Positions 8,662 to 17,307 of a stretch of DNA of 64,000 bases are shown piece by piece. The stretch comes from Streptomyces sp. H27-C3 (GTDB lineage: Bacteria; Actinomycetota; Actinomycetes; Streptomycetales; Streptomycetaceae): the NCBI RefSeq assembly GCF_030063415.1, contig NZ_JASITA010000016.1, positions 1-64,000 of the forward strand, in the 5' to 3' direction. A program made the translations under genes and the position numbers. A model generated the notes under the pieces. The model was not told where the DNA came from and made no database searches. It was given only the letters and a program-made list of their open reading frames with translations. Position 1 is the stretch's first letter, and each line of letters begins with the position of its first letter.

Positions 8662-9642
8662 CTAGGACAACGCCGCCCGGCCCACCGCGCCCGCCGCGGT
8701 GCGGGCCGCGGGCGAGGTCGCGAGGTATTCGACGGCCTTGCGCAGCGAACCTTCCTGCGAGGGATGGTACGACCGCCGGAAGTAACGCGGTATCGCGGCG
8801 CCCAGCTCGCGCCACGTGGGCAGCAGCCCCTTGGCGACCGCCTTGTTGTGCTCGCGCAGCGAGTAGCGCTGCCGGCCTGTGAGCTGGGGGTCGTGCCGCA
8901 TCAGATACGAGGCGCCCCACGCCCACAGCCACAGCAGGACCGGCGCGACCACCACCATGCCCTCGACGCGTCGGACGTATCGGGGCAGCCCGGAACCCGA
9001 GCAGTGCTGATACATGTCGAAGGCCACCGCGCGGTGTTCGACCTCCTCGGCGCCGTGCCAGCGCAGCAGATCGAGCATCACCGCGTCCGGGTCGGCGAGG
9101 TCCAGGGCCTCCGCCCGCAGTACCCAGTCCCCGAGCACCGCCGTGAACTGCTCGATCGCGGCGACCAGCGACAGCCGGAAGCGCAGCCACTCCTGGGTGG
9201 GGATCGGCGCGCCGAACGGCGGCGCCTCACGGAGGAGTTTCTCGAAGAGGAAGTCCACGTGCCTGGTATACGGCTCGGTGTCCAGGTTCTGCTCGGCCAG
9301 GTGGTTCAGCACATACGAGTGCTGCACACTGTGCGTCGCCTCCTGCCCCATGAACCCCTTGACGTCCCGCAGCAGCTCGGGGTCGCGCACCAGCGGCAGC
9401 GCCTCCTTGAACACCTTGACGAACCACCGCTCGCCCGCCGGCAGCAGCAGGTGGAGCACATTGATGACATGGGTGGCGGTCGGCTCGTCCGGAATCCAGT
9501 GCAGCGGGGTCTCGCGCCAGTCGAACGAGACCCGGCGCGGCGCAATCGCGTAACGCCCCGCGCCGCCCTTGCCCCGCTCACGGCCCCCGGGCTCCTCGAA
9601 CCCCCCGTACCCTTCGCGCGCTTCGTACTCCCCGGCGCTCAC
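8662..9642 (-). CDS. Predicted metal-dependent hydrolase (PF10118 family)
   Basis: All-helical protein of about 326 residues matching the PF10118/COG3687 family of predicted metal-dependent hydrolases. Probable metal ligands are in HVINVLHLLLPAGERWFV, FMGQEATHSVQHSYVL and LRWHGAEEVEHRAVAFDMY, an arrangement of Glu and ExxH pairs like a di-iron site. This is inference, since no reaction is established for the family. The C-terminal half has hydrophobic segments (VVVAPVLLWLWAWGASYL) suggesting membrane association. GTG 9642 overlaps the stop of the upstream hydrolase-SDR gene by 4 bases (GTGA), so translation is probably coupled. A Gly/Glu-rich N-terminal extension of about 30 residues is not part of the domain. 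Confidence 0.8.
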   Translation of the reverse strand: MSAGEYEAREGYGGFEEPGGRERGKGGAGRYAIAPRRVSFDWRETPLHWIPDEPTATHVINVLHLLLPAGERWFVKVFKEALPLVRDPELLRDVKGFMGQEATHSVQHSYVLNHLAEQNLDTEPYTRHVDFLFEKLLREAPPFGAPIPTQEWLRFRLSLVAAIEQFTAVLGDWVLRAEALDLADPDAVMLDLLRWHGAEEVEHRAVAFDMYQHCSGSGLPRYVRRVEGMVVVAPVLLWLWAWGASYLMRHDPQLTGRQRYSLREHNKAVAKGLLPTWRELGAAIPRYFRRSYHPSQEGSLRKAVEYLATSPAARTAAGAVGRAALS

Positions 9643-11435
9643 AGCGGCGGCTCCATCCGGGCGATCGCGCGCAGCGCCCTCGGCGCGAAGCGTGACATGA
9701 GGTGCGCGCCGCGTGCCTCCGGCGTCACAGGGACGACCGCCTGATTGCGTACGACGGCCTTGAGTACCGCGTCCGCGACCTTCTCCGGCGGGTAGTTGCG
9801 CAGCCCGTACAGCCGTGATGCCCGCTTCTGCTTGCGCTTCTCCTCGTCCGCGGAGACTCCGGCGAACCGGGAGGTCGAGGTGATGTTGGTGTTGACGAAG
9901 CCGGGGCATATCGCGCTGACCCCGATGTCCTGACCCGCCAGCTCCGCCCGCAGACACTCGCTCAGCATCAGCACCGCCGCCTTCGACGTGCTGTACGCGG
10001 GCAGGGCCTTCGACGGCTGGTACGCCGCCGCGGAGGCGGTGTTGACGATGTGCCCGCCCTGGCCGCGCTCTGCCATCTGCTTTCCGAAGAGCCGACAGCC
10101 GTGGATGACGCCCCACAGATTCACATCGAGGACCTTCTTCCAGTCCTCGGCGGTGGTCTCCAGGAAGGAGCCGGAGAGGCCTATCCCGGCGTTGTTCACG
10201 AGGACGTCGACGACGCCGTACTCGGTGGCGACCTTCTCGGCGAGCTTTTCCATGGCCTGTTCGTCACTGACGTCCACCGTCTCGCCCCACGCCTGCGGCG
10301 CACCGATCAGCCGGGACATCTCCGCCGTCCTGGTGGCCCCCTCGGCGTCCAGGTCGACCGCGATGATTCGCGCGCCGGCCTCGGCGAACGCGAAGGCGGT
10401 GGCCCGCCCTATGCCGCTGGCCGCGCCCGTCACCAGCACGAGCTGCCCGCCGAAACGGTCGGCGTACCGGCCGCGCGCCACCACGCCGGTGGCGGCCACC
10501 CCGGCCGCGCTGTCCACGTTGGCGGCTACGAACTCACTGATCCAGGAAGCCAGTTGATCGGGCCGGGTGCGCGGCACCCAGTGCTTGCCGGGCAGGCTGC
10601 GCCGCACCAGGTCGGGTGCCCACACCTCCAGCTCGTCGTAGAGCCGCTCGGACAGGAAGATGTCACCGGTGGGCGTGATCAGCTGGACGGGTGCGTGGGC
10701 GTACGCGTCGGGGCGCGGCCTGCGCAGCCTGGCCCGGATGTTGTCCCTGTACAGCCAGGCGCCGTGAGCTGCGTCCTGCGGCAGCGACGCGGTGGGGTAG
10801 TCACCCGCGGGCACCTTCTCAAGACGCTGGAGGATCTTCGGCCACTGCTTGCCGAGCGGCCCGCGCCAGGCCAGCTCCGGCAGCACGGGCGTGTGCAGCA
10901 TGTACACGTACCAGGACTTGGCGCCCTGGGAGAGCAGTTGGGCCGCCCTGCGCGGCGTCGGCCTTGCCACGCGCTTCTTGATCCAGTGACCGAAGTGGTC
11001 CAGGGACGGGCCGGACATCGAGGTGAAGGAGGCTATCCGCCCCTCGGTGCGCTTGACGGTGGTGAACTCCCAGGACTGCACGGATCCCCAGTCGTGCCCG
11101 ACCAGATGCACCGGCCGGTCGGGGCTCACCGCCTCCGCGACCGCCAGGAAGTCGTCCGTCAGCTTCTCCAGGGTGAAGCCGCCGCGCAGCGGTGTGGGCG
11201 CCGTCGACCTGCCGTGCCCGCGTACGTCGTACAGCACGACGTGCCACCGCTCGGCGAGCCGGGAGGCGACCTCCGTCCACACCTCCTTGCTGTCCGGATA
11301 GCCGTGCACCAGCACCACCGTCGGCTGCGTGGCGTCGCCCAGCTCGGCGACGCACAACTCGACCCCACCGGTGCGCACCCAGCGCTCGCGCGCCCCCGCA
11401 AGGCCCTTGTCCTTGGACCTGTCCAAGCCGTTCAC
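9639..11435 (-). CDS. Alpha/beta hydrolase - short-chain dehydrogenase fusion (EphD-like)
   Basis: Two-domain enzyme of about 598 residues. The N-terminal alpha/beta hydrolase domain (about 20-300) has LVHGYPDSKEVW, YDVRGHGRS and the nucleophile elbow GHDWG, as in epoxide hydrolases. The C-terminal SDR domain (about 325-590) has the cofactor motif VTGAASGIGRAT, NNAG, and the catalytic YSTSK. The same fusion is known in mycobacterial EphD, linked to mycolate/lipid metabolism. In a mycolate-free Streptomyces the substrate must differ, so a lipid epoxide or ketone role is only inference. GTG 11435 follows GGAGAAGAC and overlaps the upstream M24 stop by 4 bases, as does its own stop with the next gene, giving a tight three-gene operon. 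Confidence 0.88.
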   Translation of the reverse strand: MNGLDRSKDKGLAGARERWVRTGGVELCVAELGDATQPTVVLVHGYPDSKEVWTEVASRLAERWHVVLYDVRGHGRSTAPTPLRGGFTLEKLTDDFLAVAEAVSPDRPVHLVGHDWGSVQSWEFTTVKRTEGRIASFTSMSGPSLDHFGHWIKKRVARPTPRRAAQLLSQGAKSWYVYMLHTPVLPELAWRGPLGKQWPKILQRLEKVPAGDYPTASLPQDAAHGAWLYRDNIRARLRRPRPDAYAHAPVQLITPTGDIFLSERLYDELEVWAPDLVRRSLPGKHWVPRTRPDQLASWISEFVAANVDSAAGVAATGVVARGRYADRFGGQLVLVTGAASGIGRATAFAFAEAGARIIAVDLDAEGATRTAEMSRLIGAPQAWGETVDVSDEQAMEKLAEKVATEYGVVDVLVNNAGIGLSGSFLETTAEDWKKVLDVNLWGVIHGCRLFGKQMAERGQGGHIVNTASAAAYQPSKALPAYSTSKAAVLMLSECLRAELAGQDIGVSAICPGFVNTNITSTSRFAGVSADEEKRKQKRASRLYGLRNYPPEKVADAVLKAVVRNQAVVPVTPEARGAHLMSRFAPRALRAIARMEPPL

Positions 11436-12289
11436 GAGGTCTTCTCCTCCGCCCAGCGCCGCACATGCGGCAGATCGTCGTCCAGCCAGAAAGCGCTCTG
11501 CTCCGGATCCTGCGAGTCGGTGACCACCAGGATCTCCTCGAACTTCGCGCCCGTACCTCTGAATCCGAGGTGCGGTTCGACCGCCCACAGGCCCGGCTGC
11601 GGCGGGTGGTCGGAGAATTTGTACGGGCTCCACAGCGGCGACCAGCCCTCGCGGTGGCCGTGCAGCGCGTCACCGGCGAGGCCCTTCAGCGCCTGCGTGC
11701 CGAACCCGAAGACATGCGGTGACCAGCGGCGCTCCTTGACCCGGTCGATCTTGTGGGCGATGACGCCGAAGGGATACGCGCGGTGCCGGTTGGCGTACCC
11801 CTGGCGGACCATGAGCCGCTCGACGTCCTCGTAGATCTCGCGCAGCGGCCGCCGCTCGCGCACCTCGCGCAGCAGCAGCTCGCGGTGCGCCTCAAGATCG
11901 GAAAGGAGCTTGTTGTGCACGGGGTTGAGGCCGAGACACCCCGAGTACCCGATGTCCGCGGTGCAGCCCTTGTAGACCGGGGCCATGTCGAGGATGAAGG
12001 GCATCCCCGGCTCCAGCCGCCGGTTCGTCGGGAAGAACTGCAGCGGCACCTTGAAGTTCGCGAAGGCCGTGCGGTCCCCGAACCAGGCGAACGGCAGATG
12101 GAACCAGTCGCGCACACCCCGCCCGTGCAGCCAGTCCCGCTGCATCCGGGCCGCATCGCGCTCGGTGACCCCCGGCTTGAGCTGGGCCGCGACGGCTTCG
12201 GCGCATTCGTAGGCGAGGCGCTGCACCTCCCTGAACCCACGCAGCTCCGCGGTCCGCTCCCGCTGCTCGCTCCGCACTGCTGAGGTCAT
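11432..12289 (-). CDS. M24-family metallopeptidase-like protein (Xaa-Pro peptidase fold)
   Basis: Pita-bread fold protein of about 285 residues. Seen segments are the N-terminal helix ELRGFREVQRLAYECAEAV, LKPGVTERDAARMQRDWL, the metal-ligand region PFILDMAPVYKGCTADIGYSG (two Asp ligands), and GVIAHKIDRV, with the later Glu ligand in LWAVEPHLGFRG. The N-terminal creatinase domain of classical PepP is missing, so it resembles methionine-aminopeptidase-like stand-alone M24 proteins. Its neighbours suggest a lipid or small-molecule role rather than bulk peptide turnover, but this is inference. ATG 12289 has AGGTGG upstream. It is the first gene of a three-gene coupled operon. Confidence 0.83.
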   Translation of the reverse strand: MTSAVRSEQRERTAELRGFREVQRLAYECAEAVAAQLKPGVTERDAARMQRDWLHGRGVRDWFHLPFAWFGDRTAFANFKVPLQFFPTNRRLEPGMPFILDMAPVYKGCTADIGYSGCLGLNPVHNKLLSDLEAHRELLLREVRERRPLREIYEDVERLMVRQGYANRHRAYPFGVIAHKIDRVKERRWSPHVFGFGTQALKGLAGDALHGHREGWSPLWSPYKFSDHPPQPGLWAVEPHLGFRGTGAKFEEILVVTDSQDPEQSAFWLDDDLPHVRRWAEEKTS

Positions 12290-12572
12290 GCCACCTGTCC
12301 GTCCCTGTGCGGTACGCGTCCTGAACTTGACACTGATGAATGTGACAATGCTCGGCGGCTGCGTCAAGAGCTGCGCGAAACCTGTGGAGAACTCCGCTCC
12401 TGTGGAAAACCCGGCCAGCCCCACGCCCAGCCCCCGCACGCCCAGCCCCAGCCCCGCCCCCGCCCCCCACCTTGGGTACCGCCCCCCTACGGGTCCGTAC
12501 GCCTGGAGTCGGACACGGAAGCAGCCGTCAGGTCTGACGCGTGATGTGGTGCGCGCCACTACCTTCGAAAAC

Positions 12573-13616
12573 GTGACTGTGATCGCGACCGAAAGCCTGA
12601 GCAAGCGGTTCCCCAGGGTGACCGCACTTGAAGAGCTCTCCTTGGACATCGGACCCGGTGTGACCGGGTTGGTGGGTGCCAACGGAGCCGGCAAGTCCAC
12701 CCTGATCAAAATCCTGCTGGGTCTGTCCCCCGCCACCGAAGGCCGGGCCGCGGTGCTCGGCATCGATGTCGCCACCGGCGGTGGCGCCATCCGTGAGCGC
12801 GTCGGCTACATGCCCGAGCACGACGCCCTGCCGCCGGACGTCTCGGCGACCGAGTTCGTCGTACACCTGGCGCGCATGTCGGGCCTGCCGCCCACCGCGG
12901 CCCGCGAGCGCACCGCCGACACCCTGCGCCACGTCGGTCTGTACGAGGAGCGCTACCGGCCCATCGGCGGCTACTCGACCGGCATGAAACAGCGGGTGAA
13001 GCTGGCCCAGGCGCTCGTCCACGACCCGAAGCTGGTCCTCCTCGACGAGCCGACCAACGGCCTGGACCCGGTGGGCCGCGACGAGATGCTCGGCCTCATC
13101 CGCCGCATCTACACCGACTTCGGCATCTCGGTGCTGGTCACCTCGCACCTGCTCGGAGAGCTTGAGCGCACCTGCGACCACGTCGTCGTCATCGACGGCG
13201 GAAAGCTGCTGCGCTCCAGCTCCACCAGCGACTTCACCCAGACCATGGCCACCCTGGCCGTCGAGGTGACGGACACCGACACGCACCCCGACGGCACCCG
13301 CGCCCTGCGCGATAAGCTCGCCGCCGCCGGAGCGACGCTCCACGCGGGCGTGGAGGAAGGTCTGCCCGGTGCGGGTCACATCCTGCTCGTCGAGGCCGTC
13401 GGCGAGGAGACGTACGACCTGGTGCGGGACGCCGTGGCCGAGCTCGGCCTCGGGCTCGTACGGATGGAACAGCGCCGCCACCACATCGCCGAGGTGTTCC
13501 GCGCGGACCACCGGCAGGAGACGGCCGCGCCACTGGTCGCGGCGACCGCCTCCGCTGTCCCCGCCGGCGCCACAGCCGCCGCCGACCCGAAGGGAGACGG
13601 CCGCGATGGCATCTGA
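12573..13616 (+). CDS. ABC transporter ATP-binding protein (first pair)
   Basis: ATPase subunit of an ABC-2 type transporter, membrane-associated through its partner permease. Walker A is GANGAGKSTLI, the signature is YSTGMKQRVKLAQALVHDP, Walker B is LVLLDEPTNGLDP, and the switch His is in LVTSHLLGELE. A C-terminal extension of about 110 residues (DRA-type regulatory region) ends in a low-complexity Ala tail. The start is uncertain: GTG 12573 or GTG 12579 both precede IATESLSKRF, with no clear ribosome binding site. The upstream open frame is low-complexity Pro/Ser and probably not translated. The end overlaps the permease gene by 11 bases, so they are coupled. Confidence 0.88.
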   Translation: MTVIATESLSKRFPRVTALEELSLDIGPGVTGLVGANGAGKSTLIKILLGLSPATEGRAAVLGIDVATGGGAIRERVGYMPEHDALPPDVSATEFVVHLARMSGLPPTAARERTADTLRHVGLYEERYRPIGGYSTGMKQRVKLAQALVHDPKLVLLDEPTNGLDPVGRDEMLGLIRRIYTDFGISVLVTSHLLGELERTCDHVVVIDGGKLLRSSSTSDFTQTMATLAVEVTDTDTHPDGTRALRDKLAAAGATLHAGVEEGLPGAGHILLVEAVGEETYDLVRDAVAELGLGLVRMEQRRHHIAEVFRADHRQETAAPLVAATASAVPAGATAAADPKGDGRDGI

Positions 13617-14520
13617 GGCCGCCACACCGCTCACCCCGAGCGCAGACCCCACCCGTATCCACAACATCGGCTACCGGTCGTACGACGGACCGCGCCTGGG
13701 CCGTGCCTACGCGCGCCGCTCGCTCTTCTCGCAGTCCCTGCGCGGCGCCTACGGACTGGGCCGCAGCGCCAAGTCCAAGGTCCTGCCGATGATCCTGGTC
13801 GGCGTGATGTGCTTGGTCGCGGCGATCATCGTCGCGGTCGCCGTCGCCACACCGAACATGACGGACCTGCTGCTGAAGTACACCCGGTTCGCGATCGTCA
13901 TGCAGGCCGTCATCGGTCTCTATCTCGCCTCCCAGGCCCCGCAGTCGGTCTCCAGGGACCTGCGCTTCAAGACGGTCCCGCTGTACTTCTCGCGGCCCAT
14001 CGAGCGCATCGACTACGTCCTCGCCAAGTACGCCGCGATGGCCTCGGCCCTGTTCATCCTGACCGCGCTGCCGCTGGTGATCCTCTACGCGGGCGCCCTG
14101 CTCGCCAAGTTCGACTTCGCCGACCAGACGAAGGGCTTCGCACAGGGGCTCGTCTCCGTGGCGCTGCTCTCGCTGCTCTTCGGTGGCCTAGGCCTGGTGA
14201 TGGCCGCGCTGACCCCGCGCCGCGGTTTCGGTGTCGCAGCCGTCATCGCCGTACTGACGATCTCCTACGGAGCGGTGTCCACCGTCCAGGCCATCGCCTG
14301 GAACCAGGGCGCGGCCGGGGCGGTCGAATGGCTCGGCCTGTTCTCGCCCGTCACCCTCATCGACGGCGTACAGACCGCCTTCCTCGGCGCGGCTTCCGCC
14401 TTCCCCGGCGGGGAAGGCCCGTCGGCCGGCAGCGGAGTGGTCTACGTCCTCGTCGTCCTCGGCATCATCCTCGGCTCGTACGCCGTCCTGATGCGCCGCT
14501 ACCGGAAGGTCGGGCTGTGA
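13606..14520 (+). CDS. ABC-2 type transporter permease (first pair)
   Basis: Integral membrane protein of 304 residues and partner of the preceding ATPase. After a soluble N-terminus of about 55 residues there are about six hydrophobic segments, for example MILVGVMCLVAAIIVAVAV, FAIVMQAVIGLYLASQA and VVYVLVVLGIILGSYAVLM. Between them is the motif SRDLRFKTVPLYFSRPIER, typical of ABC-2 exporters. ATG 13606 is preceded by AGGGAGA. The stop overlaps the next ATPase start by 4 bases. The exported substrate is unknown; no biosynthetic genes adjoin. Confidence 0.87.
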   Translation: MASEAATPLTPSADPTRIHNIGYRSYDGPRLGRAYARRSLFSQSLRGAYGLGRSAKSKVLPMILVGVMCLVAAIIVAVAVATPNMTDLLLKYTRFAIVMQAVIGLYLASQAPQSVSRDLRFKTVPLYFSRPIERIDYVLAKYAAMASALFILTALPLVILYAGALLAKFDFADQTKGFAQGLVSVALLSLLFGGLGLVMAALTPRRGFGVAAVIAVLTISYGAVSTVQAIAWNQGAAGAVEWLGLFSPVTLIDGVQTAFLGAASAFPGGEGPSAGSGVVYVLVVLGIILGSYAVLMRRYRKVGL

Positions 14521-15428
14521 GCACCATCGACATCACCAACACCTCACGCTGGTTCGGCAATGTGGTGGCGGTCAACGACATCACGATGAAGGTGGGCCCC
14601 GGCGTGACCGGGCTGCTCGGCCCCAACGGCGCCGGCAAGTCCACGCTGATCAACATGATGGCCGGTTTCCTCGCGCCGTCCACCGGCACTGTCACCCTCG
14701 ACGGGAAGCCGATCTGGCGCAACGAGTCGGTGTACAAGGAGATCGGGATCGTGCCCGAGAGGGAAGCGATGTACGACTTCCTCACGGGCAAGGAATTCGT
14801 CGTCGCCAACGCCGAGTTGCACGGCCTCGAAGCGGGCGCCGCGTACAAGGCGCTGGCGACCGTCGAGATGGAGTACGCGCAGGACCGCAAGATCGCGACG
14901 TACAGCAAGGGCATGCGGCAGCGCGTGAAGATGGCGTCCGCCCTCGTCCACGACCCGTCCGTATTCCTCCTCGACGAGCCCTTCAACGGCATGGACCCGC
15001 GTCAGCGCATGCAACTCATGGAGCTGCTGCGGCGGATGGGCGCGGAGGGCCGCACGGTCCTCTTCTCCTCGCACATCCTGGAGGAGGTCGAGCAGCTCGC
15101 CTCCCACATCGAGGTGATCGTGGCCGGACGGCATGCCGCGTCCGGCGACTTCCGCAAGATCCGCCGGCTGATGACGGACCGCCCGCACCGCTATCTCGTA
15201 CGGTCCAGCGACGACCGAGCGCTCGCCGCCGCACTGATCGCCGACCCGTCGACCACGGGCATCGAAGTGGACCTTACGGAGCGCGCACTGCGCATCGAGG
15301 CGGTCGACTTCATCCGGTTCACGGAGCTGCTGCCGCAGGTCGCGCGTGCGCACGGCATTCGGTTGCTGACGGTCTCGCCCTCGGACGAGTCCCTCGAATC
15401 GGTCTTCTCCTACCTCGTAGCGGCCTGA
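14517..15428 (+). CDS. ABC transporter ATP-binding protein (second pair)
   Basis: Second ATPase of the cluster, 303 residues. Walker A is GPNGAGKSTLI, the signature is YSKGMRQRVKMASALVHDP, Walker B is VFLLDEPFNGMDP, and the switch is FSSHILEEVE. It is a paralogue of the upstream ATPase with a shorter C-terminal region, consistent with duplication of an ATPase-permease pair. GTG 14517 overlaps the permease stop (GTGA). The pair may act as one heteromeric exporter or two; the sequence does not decide. Confidence 0.89.
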   Translation: MSTIDITNTSRWFGNVVAVNDITMKVGPGVTGLLGPNGAGKSTLINMMAGFLAPSTGTVTLDGKPIWRNESVYKEIGIVPEREAMYDFLTGKEFVVANAELHGLEAGAAYKALATVEMEYAQDRKIATYSKGMRQRVKMASALVHDPSVFLLDEPFNGMDPRQRMQLMELLRRMGAEGRTVLFSSHILEEVEQLASHIEVIVAGRHAASGDFRKIRRLMTDRPHRYLVRSSDDRALAAALIADPSTTGIEVDLTERALRIEAVDFIRFTELLPQVARAHGIRLLTVSPSDESLESVFSYLVAA

Positions 15429-15443
15429 AAGGAGCTTGCAGCG

Positions 15444-16163
15444 ATGTACGAACCCACAGTCGCCCGGCTCACCTACCGGGCCCTCCTCGGCCGCCGCCGA
15501 GCGGCCATCCTCTTTGTGCTCCCGGCTCTGCTCATCCTCATCGCGGTGGCGGTACGGCTGCTCACCGGCGCGGACGACCAGGTCGCCGCCGATGTGCTGG
15601 GCGGTTTCGCGATCGCCACGATGATCCCGCTGATCGGCGTGATCGCGGGCACCGGCGCGATCGGCCCGGAGATCGACGACGGCTCGATCGTCTATCTGCT
15701 GGCCAAGCCGGTGAAGCGGTCCACGATCATCTTCACCAAGCTGATCGTCGCGATCGCCGTGACGATGGCGTTCTCCGCGATCCCCACTTTCATCGCAGGC
15801 CTGATCCTCAACGGCAACGGCGGACAGATCGCGATCGCCTACACGGTCGCGGCGCTGGTCGCCTCGATCGCGTACAGCGCGCTGTTCCTGCTGCTGGGCA
15901 CGGTCACCCGGCACGCGGTGGTGCTCGGGCTCGTCTACGCGCTGGTCTGGGAGACGCTCTTCGGCAGCCTGGTGCCCGGCGCGCGCACCCTCAGCGTCCA
16001 GCAGTGGTCGCTGTCCCTGGCGGAGCGGATCGGCGCGGACGGCATGATCACCTCGGACGTCGGCCTGCCGACGGCCGTCACCCTGCTGGCCGTGGTCACG
16101 GTGGCCGCGACCTGGTACGCGGGGCAGAAGCTGCGCACGCTCAAGCTGGCGGGCGAGGAGTAG
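15444..16163 (+). CDS. ABC-2 type transporter permease (second pair)
   Basis: Permease of 239 residues with about six transmembrane segments (AAILFVLPALLILIAVAVRL, IATMIPLIGVIAGTGAIG, LVASIAYSALFLLLGTV). It has the ABC-2 motif GPEIDDGSIVYLLAKPVKR between the second and third segments. It starts at ATG 15444, 15 bases after the ATPase stop, with AAGGAG upstream. It is the last gene of the four-gene operon, followed by two hairpins. Confidence 0.88.
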   Translation: MYEPTVARLTYRALLGRRRAAILFVLPALLILIAVAVRLLTGADDQVAADVLGGFAIATMIPLIGVIAGTGAIGPEIDDGSIVYLLAKPVKRSTIIFTKLIVAIAVTMAFSAIPTFIAGLILNGNGGQIAIAYTVAALVASIAYSALFLLLGTVTRHAVVLGLVYALVWETLFGSLVPGARTLSVQQWSLSLAERIGADGMITSDVGLPTAVTLLAVVTVAATWYAGQKLRTLKLAGEE

Positions 16164-16165
16164 GC

Positions 16166-16246
16166 GTACGCGGTACGCGTTCCGAGTACCGCGTACCGCG
16201 TACGTCCGTGCAGTCGTGAACCCCCGTCCGATGGATGGGGGTTCAC
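16166..16246 (+). terminator. Two consecutive hairpins after the ABC operon
   Basis: A perfect 14-base inverted repeat (16166-16179 with 16190-16203, GTACGCGGTACGCG) begins three bases after the last permease. It is followed by a second perfect 10-base stem (16216-16225 with 16237-16246, GTGAACCCCC). Neither has a U tract, as is usual in Streptomyces. Together they are a likely transcription terminator for the operon. Confidence 0.7.
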
Positions 16247-16456
16247 GCGTAACTGTACGTTTATCGGTTCGTTGTTCAGGGTGCGTGGAGGCAACTGGGA
16301 TCTGTGGCGTCGTAGCGTTCGTGAAATTGGGGATTGCCGGTACCGGATCGAAAGCCGGGCCGGTCATGGGGTGAGTAGCACCGTGAGCCGACCTCCGCCC
16401 CTGAAGCCCGGGGACAGGGCCGACCATGATCGGTTTCGCGAACAGAAGGCATGCCC

Positions 16457-17035
16457 ATGCCATCGGAAGTCACCCTGCTCGAATCGCGCACGATGCGCGA
16501 CGAATCGGTGGGTCGGGTCGAAGCGCTCGACAAGGTCAAGGCGCTTGTCATGCTCCCGGACGGAATTTATGTCTGCACAGAGGACGCGGCCCGGTACTTC
16601 GAAGTATCCACAGAGGTCGTCAAGAAGGTGGTACAACGCCATCGGGCCGAACTCAACGAGAACGGGTTGTAAGTTCTGCGAGGCGATGACCTGCGCATCT
16701 TCCATAGGGACATGGTGTCCCTATGGAGCGACGACCTGGGGACAAGTTATCCACAGGCGGCCACCCAACTGACCCTCTTCACCCGCCGGGCAGTGCTCAA
16801 CATCGCGATGCTCCTTCGCGACAGCGACATCGCCCGCCGCGTCCGTACGTACCTCCTCGACGCCGAGGAGAACGGCTGGCGCGCGGGTTACGCCTCGCTG
16901 GACCGGCGGGTCACCAAGGTCGAGTCGCACCTCGACACCGTGGGCCGCGCGCTCCAGGAGCTGGGGCCCGTCATCAACGGGATCTCCATCCGGCTCGACC
17001 GGCTGGACCGGCGGCTCGACGCGACCAGGCTGCTC
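16457..17035 (+). pseudogene. Broken regulator/antirepressor-like gene, internal TAA and lost 3' end
   Basis: Remnant of a common Streptomyces protein resembling phage antirepressor or Bro-type regulators; assignment is from memory of family members. The first part runs from ATG 16457 (GAAGG upstream) to an in-frame TAA at 16670-16672. The same frame reopens at once (VLRGDDLRIFHRDM) and continues with TLFTRRAVLNIAMLLRD and ARRVRTYLLDAEENGW, which belong to the same family. Residues before and after the stop therefore form one protein with one nonsense codon. Downstream, heptad-like repeats (ISIRLDRLDRRLD) stop at about 17035. There the frame runs into antisense of a transporter gene, so the natural 3' end is missing. 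It is probably non-functional unless read through. Confidence 0.75.
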
Positions 17036-17247
17036 CCGGTGGACGACAGTCCGAACGCCTCGCCGATCTCGCTCACCAGCGGCGACACGCTCGCGAGCGC
17101 CGCCCGCATATTGAGCGAGGCCAGCACGATCCCGATCAGCAGCACCGCGGGACGGGCCAGCAACGCCCGCCGGGCGGCCACCCCTTGAGGCGTGGGCCGT
17201 ACGTCGGCCTCCGCGTCGAGGAGTTGATCGGAATCCGAGCGTGACAC
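17030..17247 (-). pseudogene. N-terminal fragment of an MFS transporter (CynX/NimT-like)
   Basis: Only about the first 70 residues of a major facilitator transporter remain. After an acidic N-terminus comes RPAVLLIGIVLASLNMRAALASV followed by SPLVSEIGEAFGLSSTGSSLV, which is the first transmembrane helix and following loop of CynX/NimT-family carriers. At SSLV the frame changes to Ser/Arg-rich nonsense that is the antisense of the neighbouring remnant. The break is near 17030-17036. It lies 60 bases after the GntR gene on the same strand, where such regulators often control a transporter. The rest was evidently deleted. The start may be GTG 17247 or 17256. Confidence 0.72.
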
Positions 17248-17307
17248 AGCGAGCACCTAACAGAGGAGACAGAGGAGACAGGGGAGAAGGAAAGGGAGGT
17301 GATGGGG

